A DNA stretch of 64,000 bases from Epichloe hybrida (lineage: Eukaryota > Ascomycota > Sordariomycetes > Hypocreales > Clavicipitaceae): positions 1-64,000 of the forward strand of contig JAFEKR010000077.1 in NCBI GenBank assembly GCA_019022495.1. The letters run 5' to 3'. Shown here piece after piece: positions 20,452 through 32,110 of the stretch. The position numbers and the translations under genes are program-made. The stretch's first letter is position 1. Each line of letters opens with the position of its first letter. Below the pieces are notes generated by a model, which was given only the letters and a program-made list of their open reading frames with translations, searched no databases and had not been told where the DNA came from.

Positions 20452-22801
20452 TTATTGTCGGGCCCCCCCGTACATCATCTGAGCCGCGTCGACCCCTACC
20501 CACCGAATGCCAGCTGCTGGCTGCTGTCCAGATATTTGCGTGGTCGTCGGAGGGCTCATGGAGTGTAGACTACTTTGGTGGTACTGGTTCTGGGATTGTT
20601 CCAAAGTCATGTTGGACGAATGACGAATGTTCCGCAATCGTACCACCATCTCGCCTGATAGTTGCTCGAAACTCTGCTTCAGCATGATGGCGTCCTCCCA
20701 TCGCATGCCATACAATTCCAACGTTTCTGGGGTGCGCTCGAGGCACCTTAGGCTTCTGTCGAGATTGCTATCAACCGGCATACCTGGTCTGAGATGGCGC
20801 CTGGGAATCGGTGCAGGTGGTGCCGAGCCCGGCGGATTGGGGGGTGGAGAAACGTGGGCTCCCGACAATATAAGATCTTGTGCGTCCCGCAACACTGCCA
20901 GGAATTGATTCGCCATGAAGTAAACCTTGAGGGCATCTTGGTACGTGTAAATTGCAGCATGCAGGCCACCGTGGGCTATCTCATACATGCTGCTGAGATA
21001 TTCCAGAGAAAATTCGAATATCAGAAGTCGAATGTAGTCGGTGATCTGAGGGGCTCTGATTGATGGGGCCAGGCAATATACGTAGCTGTATCGTAGTTCC
21101 TGCTCGAACATCTGCCGTGTATCGACAGGCAAGGTGCCTGGCAGAGACTCTTGCCACTCTCTCATGTCCAGGCACATTTGCCAAAGAAACGATGTAGGAT
21201 TCGGCAAGGGGGTGGGCTCTGATTGGTACAATACTTGGTACCAATACGACTGTGCTCGTCGGAGTTGAAATAGAAGCAGAGCCGGATTTGCGGACTGTGG
21301 CCCTGAAATTGGCCCTGACACAGCCTGTTTCTCGGCTAAAGTAGAAGCTTGAGGAAAGGCTACATTGATGGAATCATCTGTGAAGGAGAAAGGCCGCGCA
21401 TGAGCCATGCTGACTGCCCTGTAGTAACCAAAGTTAGCGGATTGTGGCTGCATATTGATCATCGCGGAAAGACTTGCCGGTCTAATGCATAGGTACAGTA
21501 GAAAATCTTGCGACGCAAGTCAAGAGCTGAAGGGTCCGTCACAAAACTCATGGGGGGGTCCTGGTGAAGTCCCAAGTCGACCACTGCGCGCGCAGTGAAA
21601 CCTATCAAGTGCCAGGTATCAAAGTGCGCCGGGTCCAACATGGAGTAAAGTGTCAGCAACAATAGTGACTGAATCTGGCTTGCGTAGCCAGGCGCGAGGG
21701 CTCGATCGGCATACGCCATGGCCCTGCAGATGAAGTCAGCCCCATTGTGGTAGTGTCCATCGTTTATCCTACGGCTTTGTGCAGTTGAACCTATCGCAAG
21801 TACAAGATATAGCATCCAGTAGTCGGACTCTTTAACGACGCGATCGTCTTGACGGTACACGTCGTCTAGAACAGTCAGAAGTGCGGTTTCCGAAAGACAG
21901 GGGAATAAAGGATAAATGTTGGCCGTGAAGTATTGAACAATGCTGGTGGCAATTTGCCTCGAGGGTAGCATGAATTGTGAGGATCCATGCAATGGGTCCT
22001 TGGTGACAGCGGCCAAGACTAGCCTTGCAAAGGTCATGTTGCCGAGTGAAGGCTCGAAGTCTCGGGTGGTGGCATCAATAGACCTATAATAAGCATTGAC
22101 TGTTAGGAGACCTTGGAGATGAGCCTGTGAGATAACAAGCAAGGGACGGCGCGGTTCATACAAGATTCCAAAATCTGACACCAGCGCGTTGACATCGGAG
22201 GTTTCCCGGTTCCGAGCTGCCTTGCGGTGAATGGCAGCACGTATGACCGCAAGCGAGTCTCTCCTATCGGCTTCATTGAAAATGGCGTGTATAGTCCCGT
22301 CACCCTCATGCTGTCCGAGGGATGCTTTGCGAGATTTCGCGTAGTCTAGTCGTCGCTCCAACTTCTCAATGCGAAGCTCAAGAGCAGCAACGTAGCTATT
22401 ACTCAAAGTCAGCAACCTTCCAAGTCGAGAATCACTGGCCATACGTACCTTCTCTCCTTGCCTCTAGCAAATTGATCATTGGCTGCGGAGCACTCAGACT
22501 CTCGCCCTGCCTTCTCACAAGCTGTGCAAGCCGGTAATTTGCCGTCGCACTTGAAAGGTCTCAAAATTAGCTAAAATGCTTTCATGCCGTTGTCATCCAG
22601 CGGGGGATGGGATGCGGGCTCTCTACCTTGACTTTGGCGGCGCGACCTGCGGACTTGAAGCATTAGTCGTCCTGGGCTCACTCAAGATTGATGTTGGAGG
22701 GGATTGTCAAGATCTTCAAGCTTCAACTAACATCGTGAGCACGCGGATACAGGCCGAGACACCCTCAGCAAGGGATTTCGTGAAAAGCTGCTGCGGGGCA
22801 T
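20452..22801 (-). CDS. Zn2Cys6 transcription factor with fungal-specific TF domain
   Basis: Six exons: 22801-22732, 22646-22627, 22549-22449, 22395-22162, 22083-21478 and 21418-20452, 665 residues. The zinc cluster C21-x2-C24-x6-C31-x6-C38-x2-C41-x8-C50 is assembled from the first three exons, the second being only 20 nt. A linker and coiled coil follow (YVAALELRIEKLERRLDYAK), then the fungal_trans region: SDFGILSIDATTRDFEPS, MTFARLVLAA, IYPLFPCLSE, FDTWHLIGFTARAVVDLGLH and YALDRAVSMAHARPF. The last intron (21477-21419) has a GC donor (GCAAGT). A GT-AG reading of that junction breaks the frame, whereas GC-AG gives the canonical ALDRAVS. The ATG at 22442 lies inside an intron. It is a DNA-binding nuclear regulator; targets are unknown. 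It diverges from another Zn2Cys6 gene 2 kb away. Confidence 0.87.
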
Positions 22802-24765
22802 GGCGCAAGGCTTCGCGACAGCAACTGTCGGAATATTGCGCGTGGTCTGGTGGTAGGCGATGAAGAGCAGTCCTCGGAGAACAGTTTGGTGAGTGCAATG
22901 ATTGTATACGTCCCTACAAGCCCTGCGATATGGACGGGGGTCATCGACAAAGCTTGTTGATAGTCGAAAGTTGCGCGCAACGAGGTAACTGAGGTAACGT
23001 GGTGGTGGGTTGGTGGGTTGTGAGCTAATAAGCAAAAGCAGTTAGGTATAAATACCTATCTACATAGGTAGGTAGGTATCCAGCAAAGAGCCGGATGCAA
23101 ATGGAATGAGGCACACAATGACGACGGGTGACGATGGAGCTTTAGTTTCATTTATTAGTTTCAGTGACGACGGCCACCAGACCGGACAAGTTGAATGGAC
23201 TAAATGGGGCAGCGCGAAGGCGGGAGGTGGGGGGAGAGTAATACGATACCGTAGAGCGGTCGAGGCTGTTCCTATGAATCCTATCCCAGTCCCAGTAATC
23301 CATACTCTGTAGTCGCTGCTGGAGATGTCTTGGTCTGGTGTGTCTGGCCCGGTCCGATGCTACTAGATCCTGCAGCAATATTGACGGACCACGCTGTCTG
23401 TGTTATGCAGCACATGGTTACGCAGACAGAGACAGATCCATAATGGCGTGACAACATTGAGAATCAATTGACCGCTGTGCTGCATCTTCGGGCCGCACGG
23501 AACGATTGCCTTGTCAGCGAACCAGACCGACTTGCATGAGACGCTTTGAACGATCTGATATCGACCCAACTTCAAGGGATGTAACGAGCATCGACGTGTA
23601 ATTGAAACCATGGATTTGGCCAGTGGCGCAACTCAAATTGGCAAGATTCGGGCTCGGCATCGTGTCAACAAGAGAAGTCATTCTTTGTAAACCATCTGCC
23701 TGTTCTTCTCGCATTTGGTCCATTGTATTTCTTCAGTTGTACGGAAGCAGCTGGTGACGGGTGGCGATTAACGCCCTTGGCCAAACTCTAATACAACTTG
23801 TAGTAGGTACACCCGCTGTACTTGGGGCTGCTTGGTAGCGCTGAAACCCTTCCTTCAGGATGTGATGTTTTGATGTTCCCGCCTGTCCCGCCTGTAATCC
23901 GTACTTTTTAGATGGTCGCACTTGGCAGCTCTGGGTGGAGCACTATAGCGCTAGTTTAGGCTGTTGCCAGCCAGCCCAGAACATTCAAACTTCAACGTTG
24001 AACAGCTGCACTGCACTGCAGTCATTTCCACCCATTTCTAAATTTCGGCTTGGCTTGCGTACAGAGCCCACAGAGCCCACAGAGCCCACAGAGCCCACAG
24101 AGCATGAGGTCAGTTCAGTTCACTCCACTTCATCTGTTACGACGTGATAATACTACTACGACAGGCTGTTGCCATCAACCACACCCGAGTATCTCGATTC
24201 TCGACCACAACTTCACCAACTGCGCGCTGACTTGAATGCACTGCAACTCGACGCAATCTCCTGTTCCAATTCCTCCATCTACTCCCTTCGCTCAACCCCT
24301 TTGGTCGTCGCGTCCAGCGGAAGCATATACTCGGGGCACAATAATTCGCTTCAAAGTCAAAAGTTCCCTAGTCCTGCGCCGCACCGTCGACGATAAACCT
24401 TGCCGCTCCCCGCAGCGTCTTCACCCTCGCGCCTCGGTATCGCGGACCATCACCACCCTGGTCATTAACTCGATTGCGAGAACGAGAGAAGTCCTTATGA
24501 CGGCAAAGCTTCTATGTTGTTGATATGAGTCGAGTCACTCCGTTGCCCCGACCAACTGACCAATAGTCCGTTTGGACCAACTATCGGACCTAGACTTCCG
24601 TCGACAATCAATGCAGCATTGTGTGCAACCAAACCTTGGGGGCTGTTTTCTTCTTTTGAATTGGCGCCGTCTGCTTTGAAGAGCCTCTCGCACACCACAT
24701 CATTATCGCGCGCCTGTCCGAGACGGTTTCTCATAGTCGCATGATATTATTCGTAGCTTTGGACG
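22802..24765. promoter_or_regulatory. 2-kb divergent region between two Zn2Cys6 genes
   Basis: Contains the promoters of both regulators. It has a TAGGTAGGTAGG run at about 23066-23080, one TAATCCGTA at 23895-23903 and a 9-mer tandem repeat (CAGAGCCCA, about 4.7 copies) at 24062-24103. ORFs in the region lack ATG starts or motifs. Confidence 0.45.
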
Positions 24766-27700
24766 ATGGATCCAGGTCACATATTCCGACAGGGTCTGGG
24801 ATCTATGCCACCTCGCCCGGCTCAGTCATATAGCCCTCAACACCAGAAACCTGCAAGACATCAAGACGATATCTCCGACGAGGACGGATCTGGCCCCCGC
24901 GTTGCCCACACGCTAACTGCGTGCTGCCGCTGTCGCCAGGTACGTTCAGCAGAACTTGAGAAGCATAGTTCTATTCTACCTCTTGGTTTTCTCGCTCTGT
25001 CCTATCAGCATACTAACAAGATACTCTATACTAGCGTAAGACTCGCTGTGATCCGACATTACCTCGATGTCTTCCATGCGAAAGATCTGGCTCAACATGT
25101 GAGTATCTGGATACGGCAAAAGGCAAGAAGATCAATCGCTACTATGTCGTCAAACTTCAGGACAAGGTTAGAGCCTTGGAAGCTGAGCTGGCTCAGTACA
25201 CGGACGACGATAGCGACTACCCTCGTACCACCGAGGATATTGTGCGACCAGGGGGCATGATCAGGCTGAAAGCCAGTGATGAAACTTCCAGATATTTGGG
25301 GCCCAGCAGTGGAATTGCCATGACGCGGCTCCTGATGGAGGAAGCCAAGAGGTATACGGCCTCGAATCGCATTTCGGACCTCATCCCGGAGGTCAGGGCC
25401 AGAGGGCAGGCCCGTATGCAGTCTATCCAAATGACTGGCCCGCCGAACGGTCAGACAAAAAGTTATCCTATACTCAGTGAGAGACCTGCAGAAGGCTTGC
25501 CATCCCGTGCCACCATGGAAAAGCTCGTTGAACTGTTCACCCAGAAATGTAAGATTCCATAGCATTTCATTTTACATCAGTGCTTCAATCCCGTCATGGC
25601 CTAACATTTGCTTTTTTTTTCTTCCTGTTTTCTAGCGCAAGTATTTTGGCCGGCCTTGCACGATAAAAACTTTCGAGATGACTTGGAAGCAGTCTACAGC
25701 GGCGACAAGGACTCATATAAAAATTTTGTCGTTCGCATGGTAATTGCTATCGCCCTGCAAAAGTTTGACCTGCAGTACGCTGGCTTAGCGGACGGCTATT
25801 ACTTGTCCGCGATGCAGTACTCCGAAGCCGTTATCCGACCTAAAGACCTGAAGACTCTGCAGTGTCTCATCCTCATCGGCCACTATTCTCTCCTCACCCC
25901 TACAAGGACACCTGTGTACTATGTGATCGGCCTCGCGACTCGAATCTGTCAACAAGAAGGCCTGACAGACGAGAAAAACATCGCCGCCGGCTACAATACA
26001 GATCCTCAGACAATTGATTTGCGGAGACGTCTTGTATGGATTGTGGCTACGATGGACTCTGACCTCTCTTATCATCTGGGCCGGCCCAGTGGTATCGCAG
26101 CAGGGAACGATAGACTCAATGTTTCGTTCTTTGCTGATGTAGACGACGAATACATTACACCAAATGGAATTGCGGCAGGTCCCCAAAGTGATGGAAAAGC
26201 CGTCGCTATTCACATATTCAAATCAAGAGAGTTTTCAGAAGAAATCAGACGAACGCTGTATGAGCAAAAGCGATCAGAGCCCAACAACGACTCAAGTCCT
26301 TGGTATGGCAATATGGAACAGAGATTGAAGGCGTGGTTGGACAATGCGCCCCAAAACCCACAATGGAGTCCTTTATGGTATGTCTTCTGAGAGAACCAAA
26401 CCCGCAAGTCGCGAGACGTTTGGCTAACCCGTTCGTTGAGGTTTGCCTGCTTCTATCACCATACGCGAGTCGTTTTGTACCGGCCTTCGCCACAAGTCCC
26501 GCAGCCTTCGACCAACGCGGCCAGCATCTGTTTCGAAAGCTCAAAGTATGTGATCAATTCGATGCAGAGGCAAATGGATGGCAGTTTCTTCAGCATGACT
26601 TGGATACTACTCATCATGCTCTCCTCGAGTTTGAATGTGCTGCTTTGGTCTACCTCTTATGCAGAGGTCCGACAGGCTCATCCCAGACAGGAAGTGGAAG
26701 AGCTACTCAACAAGGCTTTGTCATGTTTGGACAGATGTGCTGAACGCTGGCCAGGCACAGGTTACACCTCCCAGCTGTATTCCGCCATATCTAGAGCGTG
26801 TCTACAAAGCTACGAGAGGAGCCCTGATAACCAACAGCCCATGTTCTCCTTCGCCAGTCCTTCAGCTGCTACCGAGCCACAATCATCACCCGAGAGTTAT
26901 GCTCACCCTGGAAACCAGCTCTCCTACCTGAACCCTCCTCAGTTTGGATTTGTTTTCGACTCACCACCCGAGTCCATGAACGCCTATACCTTTGATCCAA
27001 ACTATCCACCACCTCAACCAACGTTCAGAAGCAACTCCATCTTTTGCAACCCAGCGACAGATTCGAGCGGGCGAAGATTCTCCTACTTCCCACCCGAGGG
27101 AGCGACCGAGGATATGGTGCAGCAGGCGGCGGCGGCGGCGGCGGCGGCGGCTGGGGTCGCAGCAGCAGCAGCCCCTGATCATAGCACGACCCCATCTGTC
27201 AATCAGATCTCGACACAAATGCCAACACCTCCAGACTCGATACCAACAGGCACCATGTCGGCCACCACCCCTAGTACAACCTTGTCGCCGCCTCATATGC
27301 CACTGCACGGTGCTACCCTGTCAGGAGCATCATCTGCTCCTCGAGTAGTTCCTATGCAAGATGACACGCCGCCTCCTCAAGCAGCGCAGGCCACTCATAT
27401 GATGCCGAATTTCACTGCGACAAGGCCATCAGTCCCTCAGCGGCCACTTCCAGCTGCCTCGTCTGCAGCTGATTGGTTCTCTCCACCTGCTCCCTTCATC
27501 TCGCCCTACAACTTTGGCCACCTAAGCACCAACTTCTTCAATGACGCCATGCCAAACAACTTTGCGGAGACCCCCACTGCGAACTTGGGCGGTCCGCAGA
27601 CCATGGCTGCTGGTTTCGACGCCCATGGTCAATATGGATTTCTTCCCGGCAGACAAGGTAGCCTCTCCCAGTCTCAGCAAGTGGAACTCCTGAATGCGTT

Positions 27701-27776
27701 GGAAACCGAGGGTGTCGGAGACATCGATGCCTTGCTAAACGCTGGTAATAGCATGGCGGATGTGCGGTGGTACTAG
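24766..27776 (+). CDS. Zn2Cys6 transcription factor, Put3/Gal4-like architecture
   Basis: Four exons: 24766-24939, 25035-25548, 25636-26377 and 26441-27776, 921 residues. The cluster C53-x2-C56-x6-C63-x6-C70-x2-C73-x6-C80 is split by intron 1 after CCRCRQ. A Gal4-type linker and dimerisation coil follow (NRYYVVKLQDKVRALEAELAQY), then YLGPSSGIAMTRLLMEEAKRYT and the regulatory domain with VFWPALHDKNF, VIGLATRICQQEGL, DLRRRLVWIVATMDSDLSYHLGRP and FACFYHHTRVVLYRP. The C-terminal 300 residues are Pro/Gln/Ser-rich with an Ala run (GCG/GCA repeat, about 27125-27175), typical of an activation domain. Proteins of this layout are often annotated as proline-utilisation trans-activators, a label I would not rely on. 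All intron phases agree. Confidence 0.85.
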
Positions 27777-28338
27777 ACACTAGACATTCCCCAGTTGGCT
27801 CCTTGACTCGTCGAGGCGAGGGCATTCCGCGTCTTGCAACCGTGTCCCTGCCAGGCTTAACTTGGTACCAACCTCGTTTCCTCGTTCCCTGGGCGCGCTT
27901 CTTCTTACTTGTCGATTCCTCTTCTTTCTCAATGGCCCTGCCCCGTGATTCATTCCCCTGCGACGCGTGTCTCGGGGCAAGGTGGCGTTGGCGTGGGACA
28001 GGCTATAAGGGAGGACTTTGTGCATATACCCCCGAATGATAGAGATCATGCAAAGATGATGCCCATGTTCCATATATAATGCAATTGACTTGCGAAGATG
28101 ATCATTCACACAAAGACTCGTCCCGCCCGCAAAAAAAAAAAAGAAAAAAAAACCCCCCCGCCTTTTCATGTGTGGGATATCAACTGATTGGCCGCACTCC
28201 AGAATGAAGTGAATCCCATTGTGAATAATAATATTGAGCTAAGTGGACTGCACAAGGATGAATGAATTTACGCTGAAGAGTTCATTGGTGTAATACAGAT
28301 GAAGCCATGCGCTATGCCCCCAAGTAGCCAACCATGTT
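27777..28338. other. Convergent 3' flanks; A/C homopolymers
   Basis: Lies between two converging genes. It contains poly-A interrupted by G, then seven C at about 28131-28160. No gene supported. Confidence 0.5.
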
Positions 28339-30479
28339 TTACTCCTCTTCTACAGCCTCGCTTAGCGTCAGGTTGTCCATAGCAGCAACTAAGCCCTCAT
28401 CAACTACGCCCTCATCCTTGGCGCCAGCTCTCCTTGTCCTCTTTCTGCGCTTCGACATGCCAGTCACGATGGGTGCGTCGCGAACCCAGCGAGAAGTAGC
28501 AACGGCTCGTTCCGTAATGTAGGGATAATCTTTGTTCTCGTCAGGGACACGACCGCCTGGCGCATGAGGATCGTGCGTGGTTTTGGATTCTGGCGTGCCG
28601 GACGGGACGGGTCCTCCGAAGGGATGAAGATGATTCGGCTTCAACGGTGTCCCCGTCTGCTGGGGTTTACCCCCGGCGGCTGATGGCGAGGACGATTTGT
28701 CTCCGTGTAGGAGGGAGGCGGCGGCGGCGGAGAAGTGGTCGGGCTGTTGTTGCTGGTCGAAGGGGGACTCGGCCGCACACAGGGCTTCCCAAGTGTCGCT
28801 GAGGTGTATCCAGTTGTCTGTGCGGCGGAGCGTTTCCGTCCAGTCTGTGCGGGCAGACGATCTGGTCTCGCGGAAGATGGGATCTCCATTACATAGGCGC
28901 ACGAGACGTGCCACCATGTTGGCGTGGCGTTGGAGTTCCTTGACGGATGTTTGCACGAGGCAGTGGCAGAGGAGCGTGGCGTGGAGAGCTTCCGTCAGAA
29001 GAGGATGGTACGTGACCAGTTCCATTGTCGCCGTGGTTGTCTTGCCGCCGGCTGGTTGGGTGTCGTTGGAGACTGCGGCTTCGGGAGGGTACTCTGGAAG
29101 GTTGGGCGGAGGCATCGCGGCGAAGAGTTCCGTGACATTGTAGACGGTGTGCCCGTGGCTGAGAGTGTTGTGGATGCCTGTCGTCTTGGCCTGTTTGGCG
29201 GCGACTGCGATGTCCCTGTGGAACTCAATCATGAACAGGTTTGGCAGGTTTGGCGAATAGTCAAAGTGTGAGAGAAAGGACATGTAGTCCTTGAGTGCCA
29301 GCCTCGCTAGCAGTTTGACATGCTTCCTGCATTCATGTCTTGCGTTGGACATTTCCTCGCTATCTTCCGTATCGGCAGGGGGGAAACTGCTGTCGACGAA
29401 TCGACATGCCTTGGTGAGGTAGGCTGTGGCTCGTTGGAACAGAAGCTGCTCTACTAGGCCCGTGGGTTGCTCGTCTTCGGACAGCACGGTGTTGGGGTTC
29501 CTGAATCTAGCGTTCGGGGCTGGGGAAGAGTGAGGCAGTTTGCGGTACCGAGCCAGCCTGAGACCCTCGGTGAGATCCTTGATGGCGCCATCAAAGTCCT
29601 CCTGGAAGATTTTCACCGTGGCTCTGGTCCGGAGTGCTTCCACCTGCCCGTGGCCCGAGGCGATGATTTCCGTCAGTGGTTCCAAGCTCGTACTAGTCAC
29701 TAGCTGGCGCGAGGGGATTTTCTCAAAGAAGAAGTGACAGTATTTGGCGTCGAGGTTGTCCCGTTTGCGCTGTAGGACCAGGCCCCCGACGGCTTCCAGG
29801 GCAGAGGTGCCTTGCATTGTGACCACACTGCATGCAATTTCGTCGAGTCGATACGCACGAGCGAGCTTCTGGCAAGCCAGCTCTCGCATGCGCTGCTTTC
29901 TTTCCTTGCTCAGCTTTGCCCCGTGACCGAGAGAGTTCAGGTGAGGAACTCCGCTGTTCACGTTGAGGAGCGTCGAAGACGCCACGTCGTTGGCAGCCCC
30001 GACGGCAAACGCAGTGGCCTCGTCTACGCTTTTGCGAACCTTGAGGAGATCAAAGACGACTGCTGGGTCCATGGGCCGTGGGCGTGGCGTGGTATAGTTC
30101 AGGTTGGCCACAATCTCTATAATTTCAACCGGCAAATGTAGCCATGCTCCATGAAACGATGATATGAAGCGCCAATGTCTAAGGGCCAGAAAAAAAAACA
30201 ACAATAAAAAAAAAAGCGTTAGCATCACGATATATTCAACCTCGGGTGAGTTTGGTAACATGAGCGTGCACAAGGACCCCATCTCCCAGTGTCGACGTAC
30301 TTGTTACGAGAAATGACCAAGGCGTTGCAGGCGGCCGGTGAGAAGACATTTTTCTTGGATTTGGTGGGTTTTGAGGTTGATGGCACGGGGGACGCAGGCT
30401 GTTCGCTGGTGGCCTCGATCAAGTTCTCATTGTTGACCGTCTTGGTCTTCTGACGTCGATCTTCTTTTTCCTTGGCCAT
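28339..30479 (-). CDS. Conserved fungal protein of unknown function (672 aa)
   Basis: Two exons, 30479-30301 and 30178-28339, give 672 residues; the 122-nt intron has donor GTACGT and acceptor TTAG and restores Asn-Lys-His. The N-terminus is highly charged (MAKEKEDRRQKTKTVNN). It leads into HWRFISSFHGAWLHLPVEII, a strongly fungal-conserved looking segment, then a long helical region with repeat-like blocks resembling TPR-type helices (VEALRTRATVKIFQEDFDGAI, GLVEQLLFQRATAYL). The C-terminus is Pro/Ser-rich and disordered, with a basic patch (KRRKRTRRAG) that could be a nuclear signal. I recall orthologues being labelled 'histidine kinase group protein', but no kinase or response-regulator motif is visible, so that label should not be transferred. 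Confidence 0.78.
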
Positions 30480-31108
30480 CTTTCAGATATATCATTCCAA
30501 GCCGATTTTCTCGTGATGGATCAAAGTGTGGCGAGTGAGCGCTTTTGTTATGTGGCTTGCGACATAGGGGGGTGCGGGACGATGAAATTATGAATAGTGT
30601 CTTGGTAATGATGACCAGAAAAATGACGATTTCGCTTCCATGGGTACTCAGAATCAAGAGTCACAAAAAAGTAAGTCTTTTGTTGTATTTTGAGTGAGAA
30701 TTGATAATTGCGCGTTGGTCGAGAAGGCAGGTGCCAAGATGCTCTAGCCATACTATGGATCACGTGCAGTGTAGGAGTTTGGAAGGTAAGAAATGCACGG
30801 CGCGATGCTATCCTCAGTTTGCCCACCGCCTTCCTTCATCGACTTCATGAGTCTACAAAACTGCTGCAAGGACAATGAGACGGGGAAAGCATTACTGCAT
30901 TACTGCATTACTGCATTACTGTTGCAAAGACTTCGCGAATGTGTCGCATGCGCATGCACATCCGGTGTACTTGCCTCCTGCACCTGGCTAGCCGGTTTGG
31001 CGTGCGCCCACCCATTCCCCTAATTATTGACTAGACTAATCTTCTCGTTAAACATTACAAGTCCACAGGATATAGTTTTCGAAAAAGTATCATGCATCGC
31101 TGAATTCA
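30480..31108. other. Intergenic, no gene supported
   Basis: Holds the promoter of the 672-aa gene. A GCATTACT 8-mer is repeated in tandem at about 30891-30920 (ATTACTGC-type). Nothing else recognised. Confidence 0.5.
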
Positions 31109-32110
31109 TCACAAGACGCCAAGAATCAACGCAGTCATACATATCCAGCCCGCCAGCGATCCGGGAGTCACAGTACCGGCAGCAGCCACGACAGTCGTCG
31201 GCCAGGGAAATGAGTTGTTGCCCAAGGGGCCGCTCGGAGTTGGAAAGCCTGCTCCAGTTCGAGAAACACAGGTAGAATTGTTGCCATTTCCAGATTTGCA
31301 GTCGTCGTCGTCGTCGCCGCGACCATCTGACGGAACACTAGACGAGGTCGATGTAACGACAGTGGCAGTCGTGGGGCTTCCGCTGGTGACAGGTAGCGAC
31401 GTGGGCGAATTTGTGTTTCCCAATAACGTAGATGTACTTTTCCTTGCTGTAGGTGAATCGTTGGGGAAGCTGGGCTCGTCCTTGACGAAATCGGCGCAAG
31501 TGATGCGCGTAGTGTTGGCGAGGTGAACGACGAAAGACCGATTTCCAAAGAAGGCCGGGTCGCCCTCCTTCAATGACACAAATTTGTCGACATATTCAGC
31601 AGTAAACGGGTCGCTGTTTATTCTGCCGTATTTCCCCGCCAGATCGCCCACTTGGCAACTTGGTCCGTTACCAGCGTCGCATGGTGGCTGCTCGCCGCGG
31701 TTGGTAGGGTCCAGATGAGCGCCCGCTGAAGCGCAGTTACCGCCGGCTGCTTTGTTCACGTGTAAATGGTAAGCTGCGATCAGGTTAGCTCGCTGTGATA
31801 TGTATTGACGTCCCAGTCGAGAGAAAGGGTTGTTTTCGTCCTGTTACGTACGGAATGGGCCACCCGTCTTCGGTAGGTTCTCAAGTCTGACAGTAAAGCG
31901 CACTCCAACTCCATCAGGGGGTGCGGAGACAGAAATAAACCCTTTGACGTTCCCGCTGAGTCCTGGCGCCTGGAAAAAGGGTTCTCTGGGGAGAGTAGCT
32001 GTGTAGATGACATCAATGGGGTTGTTTGTGACGACGGGAGCATTCTCCGCGGCGTAGGATGTATCAACTGCCGCCAGAACAGCTAACAGCGCTGCTGATG
32101 TGCGCATCAT
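31109..32110 (-). CDS. Secreted/GPI-type Cu-only superoxide dismutase-like protein
   Basis: Exons 32110-31852 and 31773-31109 give 307 residues; the 78-nt intron has a GCTAAC branch site. A signal peptide (MMRTSAALLAVLAAVDTSYA) leads into a Cu/Zn-SOD-like beta fold. Copper ligands appear as H89-L-H91, H106 in AGAHLDP and H170 in SFVVHL. Cys pairs, the RGEQPPCDAG and CQVGDLAGKYG segments match the fungal extracellular Cu-only branch (Candida Sod4/5-like), which lacks the zinc site. A Ser/Thr-rich stalk with a poly-Asp spot (DDDDDCKSG) ends in a hydrophobic C-terminus (AGWICMTALILGVL), fitting a GPI-attachment signal. The likely role is dismutation of extracellular superoxide at the cell wall, for example during oxidative burst or development. 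Confidence 0.85.

Noticed and set aside
21459..22442. Apparent start MASDSRLG for the first Zn2Cys6 regulator
   Set aside because: That ATG lies within an intron; using upstream exons restores a complete six-cysteine cluster and the KERSYVAALE linker.
28339..30479. Histidine kinase function for the 672-aa protein
   Set aside because: No H-box, ATP-binding N/G boxes or receiver Asp motif is visible; the name I recall from annotations is not supported by the sequence.
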